Source of the DNA: Phymatolithon calcareum
Lineage: Eukaryota > Rhodophyta > Florideophyceae > Hapalidiales
Reading direction: 5' to 3'
DNA length: 64,000 nucleotides
NCBI GenBank assembly: GCA_977006965.1
Contig: CDRMUB010000006.1
Coordinates: forward strand, 1 to 64,000
The position numbers and the translations under genes are program-made. Under the pieces are notes generated by a model, which saw nothing but the letters and a program-made list of their open reading frames with translations, searched no databases and was not told the DNA's origin. Shown here in pieces: positions 62,001-64,000 of this stretch. Each line of letters opens with the position of its first letter. Position 1 is the stretch's first letter.

Positions 62001-63338
62001 GGGCTCAGCGTCGAATTTCACTTCGGAATAGTCCCACCGTATCCCTTTTTCACTCCCACTCCACCTCCACCTTCAAGTCCGTCAAACTCTTGTATATCCT
62101 AGGTATATTCTTTCGTGACTTCTGGGTCCAAATGTGCCACTTACTCAAACAATCGACAAAATCCTATTTTGACCATTTAAAACTGTTACTTCTGGGTCCG
62201 CGTTTTTGGCCTCTACAGGGCACCCCCTCCAAATGGCCTCTGTGCGCGGACCCAGAAGTAACAACCTGCGAAAACAGGCTGGAAACGCGGACCCAGAAGT
62301 AACAAACCTCCTCAGCGTCTTCCACTGGCAACCAAACGCCATAACCACTGTCCCATCATCTTTACCATCCTACTCCACATGTTTTCCGGTCATCATCGTC
62401 ATGTTTGTGTCCCGCGTCCTCCCTCCCGAGAGGGAGACTACCTTGACCAAAATTTCAAACGCTCTCAAATCGACTCAGACCAGTCCACATACTCTCCCAA
62501 CACTTTCCCCAACATCAAGAACGTCTTTTGAACTCATCTCCGTCATGTCGGTGTCCCGCGTCTTCTTCGCCAGCGAGGTGACTACCTTGACCAAAATTTC
62601 AAACGCTCTCAAATCGACTCAGACCAGTCCACATACTCTCCCAACACCTTCCCCAACCTCTAAAACATGTTACAACGTCATCCCCGTCATGTCGGTGTCC
62701 CGCGTCTTCTTCGCCAGCGAGGTGACTACCTTGACCAAAATTTCAAACGCTCTCAAATCGACTCAGACCAGTCCACATACTCTCCCAACACCTTCCCCAA
62801 CATCAAGAACGTCTTTTGGACTCATCTCCGTCATGTCGGTGTCCCGCGTCTTCTTCGCCAGCGAGGTGACTACCTTGACCAAAATTTCAAACGCTCTCAA
62901 ATCGACTCAGACCAGTCCACATACTCTCCCAACACCTTCCCCAACCTCTAAAACATGTTACAACGTCATCCCCGTCATGTCGGTGTCCCGCGTCTTCTTC
63001 GCCAGCGAGGTGACTACCTTGACCAAAATTTCAAACTCTCTCAAATCGACTCAGACCAGTCCACATACTCTCTCAACACCTTCTCCACCCTTAACAACCT
63101 GTTCAGAGCTTATCTTCGCCATGTACATTTCGTCTGCCGTCTTTGTGCATGGATTGTGGAGTCATAGACGACCTTGACGACACTTTATTTGTTGTATACA
63201 CCATGATCTCTTACTGCACGTCCCATTCTGAGTCCAGATTCGGGCTCAGCGTCGAATTTCACTTCGGAATAGTCCCACCGTATCCCTTTTTCACTCCCAC
63301 TCCACCTCCACCTTCAAGTCCGTCAAACTCTTGTATAT
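56059..63338 (+). repeat. Satellite S, third block: partial unit plus 5 units
   Basis: It opens inside the C-rich tail of an S unit (GTCCCACCGTATCCC). Full units start at 56126, 57799, 59328, 60857 and 62098, with lengths 1673, 1529, 1529, 1241 and 1241. The order and markers match the units nearest the centre in the other arms, but with an intermediate number of 1529-bp copies. The join at 56058/56059 shows at most one base of shared sequence. Confidence 0.93.
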
Positions 63339-64000
63339 CCTATATATATGTGGCCGGGACAGCTGGAATGACCCATTTTGCCCTTTTCCGCAACCTTTCC
63401 AGCTGTCCCCATTCACACGGGATAGCTGGGAAACACCGGTTCCGCACTTCCGACCGACTTCCCAGCTGATCCACTTTCGTGGCATCCTATATATATGTGG
63501 CCGGGACAGCTGGAATGACCCATTTTGCCCTTTTCCGCAACCTTTCCAGCTGTCCCCATTCACACGGGATAGCTGGGAAACACCGGTTCCGCACTTCCGA
63601 CCGACTTCCCAGCTGATCCACTTTCGTGGCATCCTATATATATGTGGCCGGGACAGCTGGAATGACCCATTTTGCCCTTTTCCGCAACCTTTCCAGCTGT
63701 CCCCATTCACACGGGATAGCTGGGAAACACCGGTTCCGCACTTCCGACCGACTTCCCAGCTGATCCACTTTCGTGGCATCCTATATATATGTGGCCGGGA
63801 CAGCTGGAATGACCCATTTTGCCCTTTTCCGCAACCTTTCCAGCTGTCCCCATTCACACGGGATAGCTGGGAAACACCGGTTCCGCACTTCCGACCGACT
63901 TCCCAGCTGATCCACTTTCGTGGCATCCTATATATATGTGGCCGGGACAGCTGGAATGACCCATTTTGCCCTTTTCCGCAACCTTTCCAGCTGTCCCCAT
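63339..64000 (+). repeat. Satellite T, third block: at least 4.5 units of 147 bp, cut by the window edge
   Basis: The S-to-T join is the same as at 28030/28031. Four complete units plus 74 bp are visible. Whether a second foldback centre follows cannot be seen here. Confidence 0.93.

Noticed and set aside
1-64000. tRNA, rRNA or other RNA genes
   Set aside because: No cloverleaf or rRNA-like segment was recognised by eye; small ncRNAs cannot be excluded.

Overview
The window is eukaryotic DNA, most likely subtelomeric or otherwise repeat-rich. Short GT-AG intron signals, CCAAT-box clusters, long satellite arrays and a zinc-finger/RecQ-type helicase like those linked to fungal chromosome ends point that way. 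I cannot name the organism; a fungus or an alga with short introns would fit. Almost everything lies inside one giant inverted repeat (996-56058), followed by a third, direct-oriented copy of the satellite blocks that runs off the right edge.

Layout. 1-995 is single-copy chromosome in this window: an IMPACT/YigZ-family gene (151-759, minus) and the 3' end of an unrecognised multi-exon gene (839-1770, minus). 996-10313 is the left 'A' arm: the rest of that gene, two kinds of dyad-symmetric repeat modules, CCAAT clusters, a decayed coding remnant and a large ORF (6331-10518). 10314-28030 is satellite 'S': 13 units of 1241+144n bp, each holding 5-8 copies of a 144-bp subrepeat. 28031-29970 is satellite 'T': 13.2 copies of a 147-bp unit. 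The foldback centre is at 29941-30030. The mirror follows: T' (12.2 copies, 30001-31793), S' (11 units, 31794-46740) and A' (46741-56058). At 56058 the mirrored gene is cut and joined to S again (56059-63338, 5 full units), then T (63339 to the edge).

The key gene is the large ORF, present once per arm. It joins an OrsD/DUF3505-like pair of zinc fingers, a middle domain that carries the spaced residues of a tyrosine recombinase (R613, K644/K647, R746, H793, Y802), and a RecQ-type DExH helicase. Its native 3' end is lost where it runs into satellite S. The joins between gene and S, S and S, S and T, and T and T all fall on TCCTA, and the other dyad modules also begin or end with CCTAT. My working hypothesis is that this is a recombinase-helicase element associated with formation and amplification of dyad-rich satellite arrays at a TCCTA site. 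The sequence shows the architecture; the mechanism is inference. A misassembly or foldback-read artefact has to be excluded first. The length differences between the three arms argue against a simple artefact.
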